Origin: Streptomyces endocoffeicus
GTDB lineage: Bacteria > Actinomycetota > Actinomycetes > Streptomycetales > Streptomycetaceae
Direction: 5' to 3'
Length of the DNA: 64,000 nucleotides
Assembly: GCF_016741935.1 (NCBI RefSeq)
Contig: NZ_JAERRG010000012.1
Span: 1-64,000 of the forward strand
The notes below the pieces were generated by a model. The model saw nothing but the letters and a program-made list of their open reading frames with translations, had not been told where the DNA came from and searched no databases. Shown piece after piece: positions 10,201 to 18,128 of this stretch. Both the position numbers and the translations under genes were made by a program. Positions within the stretch are counted from its first letter, which is position 1. Every line of letters begins with the position of its first letter.

Positions 10201-11197
10201 TGAGGTTGCCGTGCGGGAGAGGCGGCACGGCGGTGCGCGGGGCCGCCTCCCGGCCGTCTACCCGGCTTCCCGCCCCGCCGTCGGTTCCTCCGCCCCCGGC
10301 CCGGCCGTCGAACGCGCCCCTGGCCGCCCTGCGGCCGTCGAACGCCGTACCGTCCGCCCGGGTTCCGTCCCCGCTCCCCTCATGGCCGTCGGCCCTCGGC
10401 GGAGCGGCCTGCGCGGTGGAAGCGCCGCCGCGCGGCTCCTGGTGGGCCGACTCGGCGTCCGTCGTCAGCAGCCGTCTGTGGAGTTCCTTCAACTCAGCTC
10501 CCGGGTCGGTGCCGAGGCGGTCGGCGAGGATCCTGCGGACGTCCTCGTACGCGGCGAGGGCGTCGGCGGAGTGACCGGCCGCCCGCAGCGCGCGGATCAG
10601 CTGGGCGTGGAACGTTTCGTCGAGCGGATGGTCCGCGACGAGCTCGCGCAGCTCCGGTATGACGTCCGTAGGGCGGTCGAGCGCGAGGTCGGCGTCGATC
10701 CGGCGGTGCAGCGCGGTCAGCCGGAGCGCCTCGGGACGGGCGGCGGCCGCGTCCCGGTCCGGCAGGTCGGCGAGGGCCGGGCCGCGCCACAGGGCGAGCG
10801 CCTTACGGAGGGTGGCGGCGGCCGTCTCGGGGTCGTCGGCGTCCAGGGCGCGTATGCCCTCGTGCGTCAGCCGCTCGAAGCGCAGCAGGTCGACGTCGTC
10901 GCGGGGTGCGGCGGTCGCGAGGCGGTAGCCGCCGGGTGAGGAGACGACGGCGTCCCTGCCGATGGCCCGGCGCAACCGGCCGACGAGCGCCTGGAGCGCG
11001 GCGGGCGCGTCATGCGGAGGGTCGTCGGCCCACACCTCGTCGATCAGGACGTCGACGGAGGCCGGGGCGGTGCGTGCGGCCCTTACGGCGAGCGCGGCGA
11101 GCAGCGCGCGGATCCGGGGGCCGCCGAGGGGGAGCGGGTCGCCGTGGTCGTCGCGCGCTTCGGTGGTGCCGAGTATCAGATACCGCACGGGGGCCAT
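7271..11197 (-). CDS. SARP/AfsR-like regulator with NB-ARC ATPase and TPR domains
   Basis: About 1308 residues. An OmpR-type winged helix (1-95, 'LLAALAVRAARTAPASVDVL') is followed by a bacterial transcriptional activation domain (about 100-245). A disordered linker leads to an NB-ARC/AAA ATPase with Walker A GPGGSGKT at about residue 362 and 'LLLLLDNCEHV' as Walker B. The C-terminus is a long TPR-rich region. This is the architecture of large SARP regulators of antibiotic clusters, resembling AfsR. ATG at 11197 has AAGGAGA directly upstream, and the open frame further upstream is repetitive. A Thr-Asp-Gly repeat lies at about 629-656. It is downstream of the orphan cyclase gene on the same strand, so the two may be functionally linked (inference). 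Confidence 0.85.
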   Translation of the reverse strand: MAPVRYLILGTTEARDDHGDPLPLGGPRIRALLAALAVRAARTAPASVDVLIDEVWADDPPHDAPAALQALVGRLRRAIGRDAVVSSPGGYRLATAAPRDDVDLLRFERLTHEGIRALDADDPETAAATLRKALALWRGPALADLPDRDAAAARPEALRLTALHRRIDADLALDRPTDVIPELRELVADHPLDETFHAQLIRALRAAGHSADALAAYEDVRRILADRLGTDPGAELKELHRRLLTTDAESAHQEPRGGASTAQAAPPRADGHEGSGDGTRADGTAFDGRRAARGAFDGRAGGGGTDGGAGSRVDGREAAPRTAVPPLPHGNLRARLTSFVGRQKEIGDILRDLEGARLVTLTGPGGSGKTRLSEEAAGAVTDGYPDGVWIAELAPLDQPSAVPGAVLSAVGRRETMLLASGLESRTTGADGGDPTSRLVEYCADRRLLLLLDNCEHVIDTAARLAETLLAHCPGVTVLATSREPLGVPGETVRPVEPLPPAPAHQLFAERAATVRPGFDPAADPDTAAAVAEICRRLDGLPLAIELAAARLRLLTPRQIADRLDDRFRLLTSGSRTALPRQQTLRAVVEWSWDLLDERERTVLRRASVFAGGWTLSAAEAVCADAPPGASALTDGTDGTDGTDGADHTDGTDADGVNADRVRKGIRDALTDATAGMPTPGDTVAYAETSAPTRSHRRPLTRIAPAEVLDLLGALVDKSLLIVDHPSHGAAAESSGPAGGEPRYRMLETINEYVGERATEDHAARADHKAAMARHTAHFRDFIRTAEPRLRSAGQLPWLRLVETDLDNIRAALHRSLTTADEDTVFALIRDLAWFWWLRNYRDEGAAWVGRALALESRTHGTDGETDQASGGGHPLDQFPLIPARVPDGEDGVDEEATRYWQFMDLRLLLFFLLAEQGTGPDPADPEIRDAAVRMRDAYASHPGPRRACFPGLLWPFAAFVIQGFSGEMLPFMDQTVADCRAHGDDWALGVSLMYRTHLAIDMPGGVESAGDDLAELRELAARVGDRWMLAQVEGARGELATHRGRFGEAKAAYERATRLAQELGAHTEVPFLYTRLADLAVHERDVDGALRLVKRSEEEAERCGTQDVLAFNDIVRSEAELVRGDLARARTYCDAARQRALHGTSPPQFWVVANGLDARITGLEGDLVDGLRKLRNTLREGLAVNSMELLLAHQAEAAAELLAGCGQERLAARLLGAADGWRGRLPRSPLVAGDVGATAARASEALGQDVVEKLRTESTTLTPDEGLCLLDEALSSLDAADADAAHAAHADAADATDADATVPDAADD

Positions 11198-11542
11198 TCT
11201 CCTTGGTTGCGGATTGCCGCTGGGGAGATGGTGCGGAGTGGCGGCGGAGGGGTCCATTCGTTTTCGTCCGCCGTAAGGAACCGGCTTCTCGTTCCCCGTG
11301 AGAACGCTGGGTTCCCGCCCCCGTAAGAACGCTGGATTCCCGCCCCCGTGAGAGCGCTGGGTTCCCGCCCCCCGTAAGAACGCCGAGTTCCGGCGCGCGG
11401 CGAGCACCCCGGCTCCCTGAGCGCGAGGGGCAAGCACCCCGGTCACCCCGGCTCCCTGGGCGTCAGGGGCCATGTCCCTCAAGGACTCCGCGGGCGGGAC
11501 GTCACAGGGGGCCGCCTCATGCCGCCTCGGTGACGGAAGCCG
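11198..11542. other. intergenic leader of the SARP gene with a tandem repeat
   Basis: This is the 345-bp gap between the cyclase gene and the SARP start. Its main content is four copies of a 25-26 bp unit at 11291-11387, which would form part of the SARP 5' leader. No convincing small gene was seen. Confidence 0.6.
11291..11387. repeat. 25-26 bp tandem repeat, four copies
   Basis: Each copy carries a GTTCCC(G) start, a C-run, then CGTAAGAACGCTGG or a close variant (GTGAGAGCGCTGG). The copies lie immediately upstream of the SARP start codon, inside the presumed 5' leader. Confidence 0.75.
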
Positions 11543-13630
11543 TCACAGGCTCGGCCGCGGCACCACTCCGCCCGCCACCGCCCGCTGCCGTGGCGCCGCG
11601 GTCCCCGTCCAGCAGGTGCCGCGGCGGGCCAGCAGGCGCCGCAGCCAGACTTCGGTGGAGACCAGCTCGGCCAGGCCGTCCAGGGGCAGTCGTTCCCCCT
11701 GTGCGGCGGCGCGCAGCGCCTTACGGACGACACGGGCCTCGATCAGGCCCGCGTCGGCCAGCAGCGGCGCGTCGAAGAGAGTCATCAGCTCGCCCGTCCA
11801 GGTGCGCATGCCGGTCCGCACGGCGGCGGTGTGGGCGGCGTGGGAGGTGGCTCCCCAGCCGGGGGGAAGCTCCCGGATGCCCGCTCCGGCGAGGACCGAC
11901 CGCAGCACCGCGGCGCGCGCCCCCGGTTGCACCCGAAGCGCTTCGGGGAGCGCGCGGCAGGCCCGTACGACCTGGTTGTCGAGGAAGGGCGCGTGCAGGC
12001 GCTGGCTGCGGATCTCGGCGGCCTGCTCGAAGACGCGGTGATCCGCCGCGTAGCGGGCGAGGGCGGCGTCGGCGCGGCGCTCCCCGGGGCGGCGCAGCAG
12101 CACGGGGCGCAGGGCCGCCTCCTCGAGCCGGACGGACACCTCGGCGAGCGTCTCGCCGGTGAGCCAGCGGGCGGCGGGCCCGGGGCGGCACCACGTCAGG
12201 GCGGCGAGGGAGGCGGATACGGCGCCGGGGCCGTGCAGCGCCTGCTCGTCGATGAAGTGGCGCTCCATAAGGCGCGCGGCTGCCTCCTGGACGCCGTCGC
12301 GGTAGGAGGTGCGGGCCAGCCGTCGGGCGGCCCGGTAGACCGTGAAGGGCACGAAGAAGGACTGCGCGGAGGGGCCGTCGGCCTTGGCGAGCGCCGTTGC
12401 GGGGCGCAGCAGGTGGCGTCTGCGGCGGTCGAGCAGCAGGTCCGCGAGGCGCGCGGGGTGGGCGTCGAGGACCTGGCGGGCGCCGTGCCCGATGAAGTGG
12501 TCGGCGCTGCCCGCGGCGAGCCGGCGCCGGTGGCGTTCGGCGGTGACGAGGGAGGGGCCGGGCTCGTCGGTAAGGGCGCCGGTGTCGAGGCCCGCGTACG
12601 GCAGGGCGTCCTCGCCCGCGGCGACGACCACATGGTGCAGCCGTGGATTGGCGGCGATGGCTCCGGCCCGTTCGAGTTCGGCCTCGCGGGTGCGGGCGCC
12701 GCCCGCCGTGGCGAGGTCGTTGAAGGTGACGGCCAGGAGCCGCTCGCCCGCTTCGGTACCGTGCCCGAAGAGGGTGCCGGGCATGCCGGGGAGACCGGCG
12801 GCGAGCAGGGCGAGCGTGGCGGAGGCGCTGCCTCCGGAGAGATCGGCGCCGATGCCGGGGGCCGGGGCGCCGCGGGCGGCCCGCCGCTCGGCGGGCCCCA
12901 TGCCGGGCACCGGGCCGGGGTCGAGGTCATCGGTCTCGGGGGCGTGGCGCGGGGCGGTGAGCCGGGCCCGTACGGCCTCCACGAGGGAGTCCCGGACCGC
13001 GTCCACGGCCTTGTCCTGCTCGAGTGGGGGCGCGGCGACGGCGAGGGACGCGGTGGGCTCGTAGCCGGTGATGTCGCGGGCACCGTCGCGCAGGATCAGC
13101 GCATGGCCCGGGGGGACGCGCCTGACGCCCATATAGGGCGTGCCGTCGCCCATGGCCTCCGGGGAGTCGGGGCAGGCGAGCAGCGCGCCGAGGTGGCCGA
13201 CGTCGAGCTGGGCCTCGATGAGGTCGGCGAGCGGGAGCGCGGCCGTGGCGTAGGCGGTGCCGCCGCCCCAATCGGTGTGGAAGACGGGCCGGGCGCCCGC
13301 GAGGTCGCCGACGATGGTGACGCGGCGGCCGGCCTGGGCCACGGCCGTGTAGCTGCCGGGCCAGGCGGTCAGATGGCGCAGGGCGCCGCCGCGGGCGGCG
13401 AACAGCCCCACCCGCAGCTCCTCGTCGGAGGCGCCGCAGCAGCCGAAGACGGCGAGGCGGGTGAAGGGGTCGGTCTGGACGACGCGTACTTCATCGGGCC
13501 GCCAGTCGCCAACCGCCCACAGCGGATCGGGGTCGGACCACAGGAGTTGGGCACCGACCGGCTGGATCGCATGGCCCTCCGAGGAGACCGGGCCGGATGC
13601 GGTACTGCTCCACCCCACCAACCACCGCAT
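11543..13630 (-). CDS. Asparagine synthetase-like macrolactam cyclase (lasso-type), orphan
   Basis: About 695 residues. The N-terminal half resembles the glutaminase-fold region of asparagine synthetases but lacks the catalytic Cys2 (it begins Met-Arg-Trp). The C-terminal half is an AsnB-type ATP-pyrophosphatase domain with the PP-loop 'LSGGSASATLALL' at about residue 262. The last motif residue before Ser is Ala where AsnB enzymes have Asp. Length and layout fit lasso-peptide macrolactam synthetases (C proteins), which activate a side-chain carboxylate by adenylation. No lasso leader peptidase or RRE protein lies next to it. ATG at 13630 has GGAGG five bases upstream; a GTG at 13642 is also open. 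The function is inferred and other amide-forming roles are possible. Confidence 0.7.
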   Translation of the reverse strand: MRWLVGWSSTASGPVSSEGHAIQPVGAQLLWSDPDPLWAVGDWRPDEVRVVQTDPFTRLAVFGCCGASDEELRVGLFAARGGALRHLTAWPGSYTAVAQAGRRVTIVGDLAGARPVFHTDWGGGTAYATAALPLADLIEAQLDVGHLGALLACPDSPEAMGDGTPYMGVRRVPPGHALILRDGARDITGYEPTASLAVAAPPLEQDKAVDAVRDSLVEAVRARLTAPRHAPETDDLDPGPVPGMGPAERRAARGAPAPGIGADLSGGSASATLALLAAGLPGMPGTLFGHGTEAGERLLAVTFNDLATAGGARTREAELERAGAIAANPRLHHVVVAAGEDALPYAGLDTGALTDEPGPSLVTAERHRRRLAAGSADHFIGHGARQVLDAHPARLADLLLDRRRRHLLRPATALAKADGPSAQSFFVPFTVYRAARRLARTSYRDGVQEAAARLMERHFIDEQALHGPGAVSASLAALTWCRPGPAARWLTGETLAEVSVRLEEAALRPVLLRRPGERRADAALARYAADHRVFEQAAEIRSQRLHAPFLDNQVVRACRALPEALRVQPGARAAVLRSVLAGAGIRELPPGWGATSHAAHTAAVRTGMRTWTGELMTLFDAPLLADAGLIEARVVRKALRAAAQGERLPLDGLAELVSTEVWLRRLLARRGTCWTGTAAPRQRAVAGGVVPRPSL

Positions 13631-13683
13631 CGCCGCCTCCACAGGCTGTGGGCATCCAGGGCAACCAAGAAGTAGGAGCCATC

Positions 13684-13761
13684 ATGCACAGCATGTTGAC
13701 GGTTTCGGCATCGAACCGGACAACAACATGGATCTCCTGGATGTCCTGTGACCACAGATGA
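13684..13761 (+). CDS. candidate small ORF, 25 residues, unknown
   Basis: This ORF has AGGAG five bases before its ATG, a textbook Streptomyces ribosome-binding site. It encodes 25 residues with the Trp-rich end 'TTTWISWMSCDHR'. It lies divergent to the cyclase gene within the low-GC patch. Its base composition differs from neighbouring genes. It may be a true small peptide or chance, and no family is recognised. Confidence 0.3.
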   Translation: MHSMLTVSASNRTTTWISWMSCDHR

Positions 13762-14137
13762 CCGCAGGAATCGCAGAGTTGATCCCAGGGGGTGGCGCCT
13801 CTCACGAAGGCATCCGTAAGGAGCCCGCCGAGGGAACCACCGCCGGTAGCGACCCGCCGTTCCGCCGTGGCCCATGCTGCCACGGTTGGGGCGCACAAGA
13901 GCGCAAGGGCATCGATGAGTGTGCGGAGCGGCGCGCAAAAGGCGCACGAAGGGGCGCACGGAAAGAGCGCCGACCGAGCGCCAATCCGCAGACCACACGG
14001 GGGCCTTACCGGCCCGTTCCGCGACGGCCACCGCACGCGGCGACATCCGCGGCATGTGCTACGTGACTCACCACTCCGGGGGAGAACTGGGCGGAATCCA
14101 TGCCGAATCCGGGCGCGATCCACGCGGAAGAGGGCTT

Positions 14138-14174
14138 CCCGCGTCGGGCCTCCCCCTCCCCGGCCCGACGCGGG
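14138..14174. terminator. perfect hairpin, probable terminator
   Basis: CCCGCGTCGGGCC and its exact complement flank an 11-base C/T-rich loop. It lies in the cyclase/TPR-regulator intergenic region and could end a transcript from either side. Confidence 0.5.
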
Positions 14175-14284
14175 AGCCCGGCCGTGAGGGGCGATATTCA
14201 GCCAAATTGCCGTGGCGCTCTCGTTGGTCTTGCGGACGACCTGTAAGGACTCAACTTCCGTCTCTCGCGCCTCCCGACACGACA

Positions 14285-14313
14285 GTCCGGGAGGCGGCAT
14301 TCGCCTCCCGGAC
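14285..14313. terminator. perfect hairpin, probable terminator
   Basis: GTCCGGGAGGCG and its exact complement flank the loop GCATT. It is the second strong stem in the same gap, upstream of the TPR-regulator promoter region. Confidence 0.5.
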
Positions 14314-14612
14314 CGTTCCGCCGCCCGCGGGGAATGAGGCGGCGGCGTCCCCCAGCCCACTGGATCCAGTACAGCGGGCCGACCCACGCAGGACCCATCG
14401 AAACGTCCCCGCCGTGGCGGAGACAGAGCGCACACACGGGCGCACAGCCACACACACCGGGAGCACACGTCACGCCCCGCACGCCCGTTCGTACAAGAAT
14501 CTCGCCATCCGGGACACCACCTCTTAACGGTCGGGATGCGGCGAACTACGCTGGGTTTACGAATGTCCCGCGCTTATGCCGGGGCGGCCGTCGGTGCTGT
14601 CGAGGGGTGCGC

Positions 14613-16076
14613 ATGTCCAGGGAGCCACGCGGGCCGAACGAAAAGCTCGGCACCGTTCTCGCCCTCGCTGGGATCAGCAATGCCGGGCTCGCGCGCAGAG
14701 TCAACGACCTCGGCTCCCAGCGTGGCCTGACGCTTCGCTACGACAAGACGTCCGTCGCGCGCTGGGTGTCCAAGGGCATGGTGCCCCAAGGCGCCGCGCC
14801 CCACCTCATTGCGGCTGCGATCGGGAGCAAACTCGGCCGCCCCGTCCCCCTGCATGAAATCGGCCTGGCCGATGCCGATCCGGCCCCCGAGGTCGGGCTT
14901 GCCTTCCCGCGCGACATCGGCCAGGCCGTCCGCTCCGCGACCGAGCTCTACCGGCTGGATCTCGCGGGTCGGCGCGGCGGCGTCGGCATCTGGCAGAGCC
15001 TGGCCGGATCTTTCTCAGTAAGCGCGTACGCCACCCCGGCCTCGCGCTGGCTCATATCTCCCGCCGACAGTTCGGTGGCCCGCGAACCCAAGGACGCCGA
15101 GGACGGAACCAACGCCGTGAGCACCACGGGCGCGGTGGCGCCGGACGCCATACCGCCGCAGCGCGTCGGCCACAGTGACGTCACGAAGCTGCGCGAGGCA
15201 GCCGAGGACGCGCGCCGCTGGGACTCCAAGTACGGCGGCGGCGACTGGCGTTCCTCCATGGTTCCCGAGTGCCTCCGGGTGGACGCGGCGCCCCTGCTCC
15301 TCGGCTCGTACAGCGACGAGGTCGGCCGCTCCCTCTTCGGCGCCACCGCCGAACTGACCCGGCTCGCCGGGTGGATGGCCTTCGACACCGGCCAACAGGA
15401 GGCCGCACAGCGGTACTACATCCAGGCGCTGCGCCTGGCCCGCGCCGCGGCCGACGTCCCCCTGGGCGGCTATGTGCTGGCGTCGATGAGCCTCCAGGCC
15501 ACCTATCGGGGCTTCGCCGACGAGGGCGTGGACCTGGCGCAGGCCGCCCTGGAGCGCAACCGCGGCCTGGCCACCGCACGCACCATGAGCTTCTTCCGGC
15601 TCGTGGAGGCGCGCGCCCAGGCCAAGTCCGGGGACGGGCCCGCCTGCGGGGCGGCCCTGAAGTCCTCCGAGGGCTGGCTGGAGCGCTCGCGGGCGGGCGA
15701 CCCCGATCCGTCCTGGCTCGACTTCTACAGCCATGAGCGGTTCGCGGCCGACGCCGCCGAGTGCTATCGCGATCTCCGGCTGCCGCGCCAGGTGCGGCGC
15801 TTCACCGAGCAGGCGCTGGCCCGGCCGACGGAGGAGTTCGTACGGTCGCACGGGCTGCGGCTCGTGGTGTCCGCCGTCGCTGAACTGGAGTCCGGCAATC
15901 TGGACGCGGCCTGTGCGGCGGGCGCCCGTGCCGTGGAGGTCGCCAACCGGATCTCGTCCGCGCGCACAACGGAGTACGTGCGCGACCTGATGCGGCGCCT
16001 CGAGGCGTACCGCGACGAGCCGCGCGTCGCCGAGCTGCGCGAGCAGGCCCGGCCGCTGCTGGTGACCCCGGCGTGA
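14613..16076 (+). CDS. NsdA/Spa-like TPR regulator of differentiation
   Basis: A 487-residue protein. The N-terminus has a helix-turn-helix-like region ('LGTVLALAGISNAGLARRVND', 'SVARWVSKG') and the C-terminal half consists of TPR-like helical repeats. The family matches NsdA, a negative regulator of Streptomyces differentiation and antibiotic production, and the 'sporulation-associated' protein of S. coelicolor (SCO4114, from memory). ATG at 14613 has GAGGGG six bases upstream; the longer open frame upstream is not conserved-looking. The stop codon overlaps a GTG that opens a repetitive ORF. A regulatory role is probable, but targets are unknown. Confidence 0.75.
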   Translation: MSREPRGPNEKLGTVLALAGISNAGLARRVNDLGSQRGLTLRYDKTSVARWVSKGMVPQGAAPHLIAAAIGSKLGRPVPLHEIGLADADPAPEVGLAFPRDIGQAVRSATELYRLDLAGRRGGVGIWQSLAGSFSVSAYATPASRWLISPADSSVAREPKDAEDGTNAVSTTGAVAPDAIPPQRVGHSDVTKLREAAEDARRWDSKYGGGDWRSSMVPECLRVDAAPLLLGSYSDEVGRSLFGATAELTRLAGWMAFDTGQQEAAQRYYIQALRLARAAADVPLGGYVLASMSLQATYRGFADEGVDLAQAALERNRGLATARTMSFFRLVEARAQAKSGDGPACGAALKSSEGWLERSRAGDPDPSWLDFYSHERFAADAAECYRDLRLPRQVRRFTEQALARPTEEFVRSHGLRLVVSAVAELESGNLDAACAAGARAVEVANRISSARTTEYVRDLMRRLEAYRDEPRVAELREQARPLLVTPA

Positions 16077-16285
16077 GCGGCATGGGAGCGGGTGCGAGCG
16101 GCATGGGAGCGGGTGCGAGCGGCACGGGGTCGGGTACGAGCGGCATCGGAGCGGGTGCGAGCGGCACGGAAGCGGGTACGAGCGGCATCGGAGCGGGTGC
16201 GAGCGGCACGGAAGCGGGTACGAGCGGCATCGGAGCGGGTGCGAGCGGCACGGAAGCGGGTGCGAGCGACCGCGATGAGTGGTGA
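16073..16285 (+). repeat. 21-bp minisatellite (about nine copies) with an overlapping ORF
   Basis: A 21-bp unit (AGCGGCATCGGAGCGGGTGCG and variants) is repeated about nine times right after the TPR-regulator gene. On the plus strand a GTG overlapping the previous stop opens a 70-codon ORF of Ser-Gly-x-x-Ala-Gly-x heptads. Other frames are open too because the unit length is a multiple of three. It is more likely a non-coding or degenerate repeat than a gene, although the GTGA overlap is the sort seen in real operons. Confidence 0.7.
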
Positions 16286-16508
16286 ACGGCCGGGGATGAG
16301 CGGCGAGGCGAGAGTCGACCGGAATGGGCGACTCGGAGGGGGTTCGCCCGGAATGAGCGGCTCGGCATGAATCGATCCACATGACCGGTCGACCTAGCCC
16401 GGGCCCTAGTCCTCACATGGGTTTCAGGCCGTTGTCACTGGCGCAGGTCATGATAGGGATCGACGGTCGGGCGACTGAACGGTGTGGCGCGTGGGGAGGT
16501 GACATGGC
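16077..16508. other. intergenic region holding the minisatellite
   Basis: Beyond the 21-bp repeats the region holds only short GC-rich sequence with scattered ATGAGCGG motifs and the probable promoter region of lhgO. No further gene is supported. Confidence 0.5.
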
Positions 16509-17723
16509 GTGACGGCGTTGGACTGCGACGTGCTGGTGATCGGGGGCGGGATCGTCGGCATGTCGACGGCGTATGCGATCACGCGCGCGGCACCCGGCAC
16601 CCGCGTGACCGTGCTCGAGAAGGAGGCGGGTCCGGCCCGCCACCAGACCGGGCGGAACAGCGGCGTGATCCACAGCGGTATCTACTACCGGCCGGGGTCG
16701 CTCAAGGCGCGGTTCGCGGTGCGCGGCGCCGCGGAGATGGTGAAGTTCTGCGCCGAGCACGGCATCGCGCACGAGGTCACCGGCAAGCTCATCGTCGCCA
16801 CGGAGCGCTCCGAGCTGCCGAGGCTCCACGGCCTCGTACAGCGCGGCAGGGAGAACGGCATTCCGGTGCGCGAGCTGGGCCCCGCCCAGATCGCGGAGTA
16901 CGAGCCATGGGTGCGCGGCCTCGCCGCGATCCATGTCGGCACGACGGGCGTCTGCGACTTCGGCGCGGTGGCGGCCCGGCTGGCCAGGCTGGCCCAGGAC
17001 GCGGGCGCCTCGGTGCGGTACGGGGCGCAGGTGCGCACCATCGGCCGGCGCCCCTCCGCGGTCGCGGTGCGCACGGCGGACGGCACGGTGCTGCGCGCAC
17101 GGGCCCTGGTCAACTGCGCGGGGCTGCACTGCGACCGCGTCGCCCGGCTGGCGGGCGACGACCCGGGCATGCGGATCGTGCCCTTCCGCGGTGAGTACTA
17201 CGAGCTGGTACCCTCCCGCGCCTCGCTGGTGAACGGTTTGGTGTACCCGGTGCCCGACCCGGCGTTCCCGTTCCTCGGCGTCCATCTGACCCGCGGCATC
17301 GACGGCGGCGTCCACATCGGGCCCAACGCGGTGCCGGCCCTGGCCCGCGAGGGGTACGCCTGGCATACGGTGCGCCCGCAGGAGCTGGCCGGCACGCTGG
17401 CGTATCCGGGCTCCTGGCGGATCGCCCGCCGCCACTGGCGGTACGGGGCAGGTGAGCTGCGGCGTTCCCTGTCCAAGCGCGCCTTCACCGACGCCGTGCG
17501 CCGCCTGCTGCCGGATGTGACGGCCGACGACCTGATAGCGGCCCCGGCGGGCGTGCGCGCACAGGCGGTGCTGCCGGACGGCACGCTGGTGGACGACTTC
17601 CTCATCTCGCAGTCGCCCCGGATCGTCCATGTGCTCAACGCCCCGTCGCCCGCGGCCACGGCCTCCCTGCCGATCGGCCGCGAGGTCGCCGGCCGAGTGC
17701 TGGAGACCCTGCGGACGGGGTGA
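16509..17723 (+). CDS. lhgO: L-2-hydroxyglutarate oxidase
   Basis: A 404-residue FAD-dependent oxidoreductase of the DAO superfamily. It has an N-terminal Rossmann motif (VIGGGIVGMSTAY), the LhgO signature 'HQTGRNSGVIHSGIYY', and a C-terminal 'LNAPSPAATASLPIG' FAD-binding stretch. LhgO oxidises L-2-hydroxyglutarate to 2-oxoglutarate with electrons passed to the quinone pool or oxygen, a metabolite repair reaction. The start is GTG at 16509, preceded by GGGAGGTGAC. The length fits the family. It stands alone, with repetitive DNA on both sides. Confidence 0.88.
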   Translation: MTALDCDVLVIGGGIVGMSTAYAITRAAPGTRVTVLEKEAGPARHQTGRNSGVIHSGIYYRPGSLKARFAVRGAAEMVKFCAEHGIAHEVTGKLIVATERSELPRLHGLVQRGRENGIPVRELGPAQIAEYEPWVRGLAAIHVGTTGVCDFGAVAARLARLAQDAGASVRYGAQVRTIGRRPSAVAVRTADGTVLRARALVNCAGLHCDRVARLAGDDPGMRIVPFRGEYYELVPSRASLVNGLVYPVPDPAFPFLGVHLTRGIDGGVHIGPNAVPALAREGYAWHTVRPQELAGTLAYPGSWRIARRHWRYGAGELRRSLSKRAFTDAVRRLLPDVTADDLIAAPAGVRAQAVLPDGTLVDDFLISQSPRIVHVLNAPSPAATASLPIGREVAGRVLETLRTG

Positions 17724-18128
17724 GGGGGCGGGCGGGGTGTCAGGGCGGGCGGGGTTGAGGGGGTAAGGGGCCGGAGCCCACCACCGCCGTACGGCCGAGG
17801 ACCGTTGCCGAGGTACGGGCGAGAACCGTTGCCGAGGTACGGGCCGGGGCCTGCCGCGACCGTACGGGCCGAGCCCCTCCGCTACGGGCCAGGCCCCGCG
17901 GCCAAAGTACGGCCCGGGCCCCGCCGCCGCCGTACGGGGCGGAGCCCGCCCGCCACCGTACGGCCGAGCTCGCCGCCGTACGGCCGAGCCCAACCGCCAA
18001 GACGGGGCAGGACCCAACCGCCGAGGCGCAGGCAGGCCCCAGCCAGCCACCCACCCCACCGGGTCCGCACGGCCGAGCCTCCCCGCCCCCGCCCCCGCCC
18101 CCGCCCCCGCCCGTAGAATCGAAGCACT
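17724..18128. repeat. GC-rich low-complexity repeat region
   Basis: A 405-bp gap filled with short imperfect repeats built from CGCCGTACGG(GC)CGAGCCC and GGGGCCGG, ending in a run of CCCCCG units just before trmB. Frames remain open because of base composition, but no protein pattern is present. No gene is supported. Confidence 0.65.

Larger units (their letters stand above)
13631..14612. other. long intergenic region with short ORFs and two strong hairpins
   Basis: Almost 1 kb separates the divergent cyclase gene and the TPR-regulator gene. The part from about 13640 to 13790 is visibly lower in GC than its surroundings and carries short ORFs with ribosome-binding sites on both strands (13684-13761 plus; about 13711-13664 minus). 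Perfect hairpins lie at 14138-14174 and 14285-14313. The long open frames crossing this region show no good coding character. Confidence 0.55.

Noticed and set aside
7952..10939. 995-codon open frame on the plus strand
   Set aside because: Antisense to the SARP gene, whose domains are clear; the frame is open only because of high GC.
13664..13670. Possible selenocysteine readthrough: the TGA between the 15-codon ORF and the cyclase is in frame
   Set aside because: No SECIS-like structure is visible, the cyclase has its own strong ribosome-binding site, and the codons after the TGA do not resemble the enzyme.
13491..14468. 325-codon minus-strand frame upstream of the cyclase
   Set aside because: Poor third-position GC, no ribosome-binding site, and it overlaps the cyclase start in another frame.
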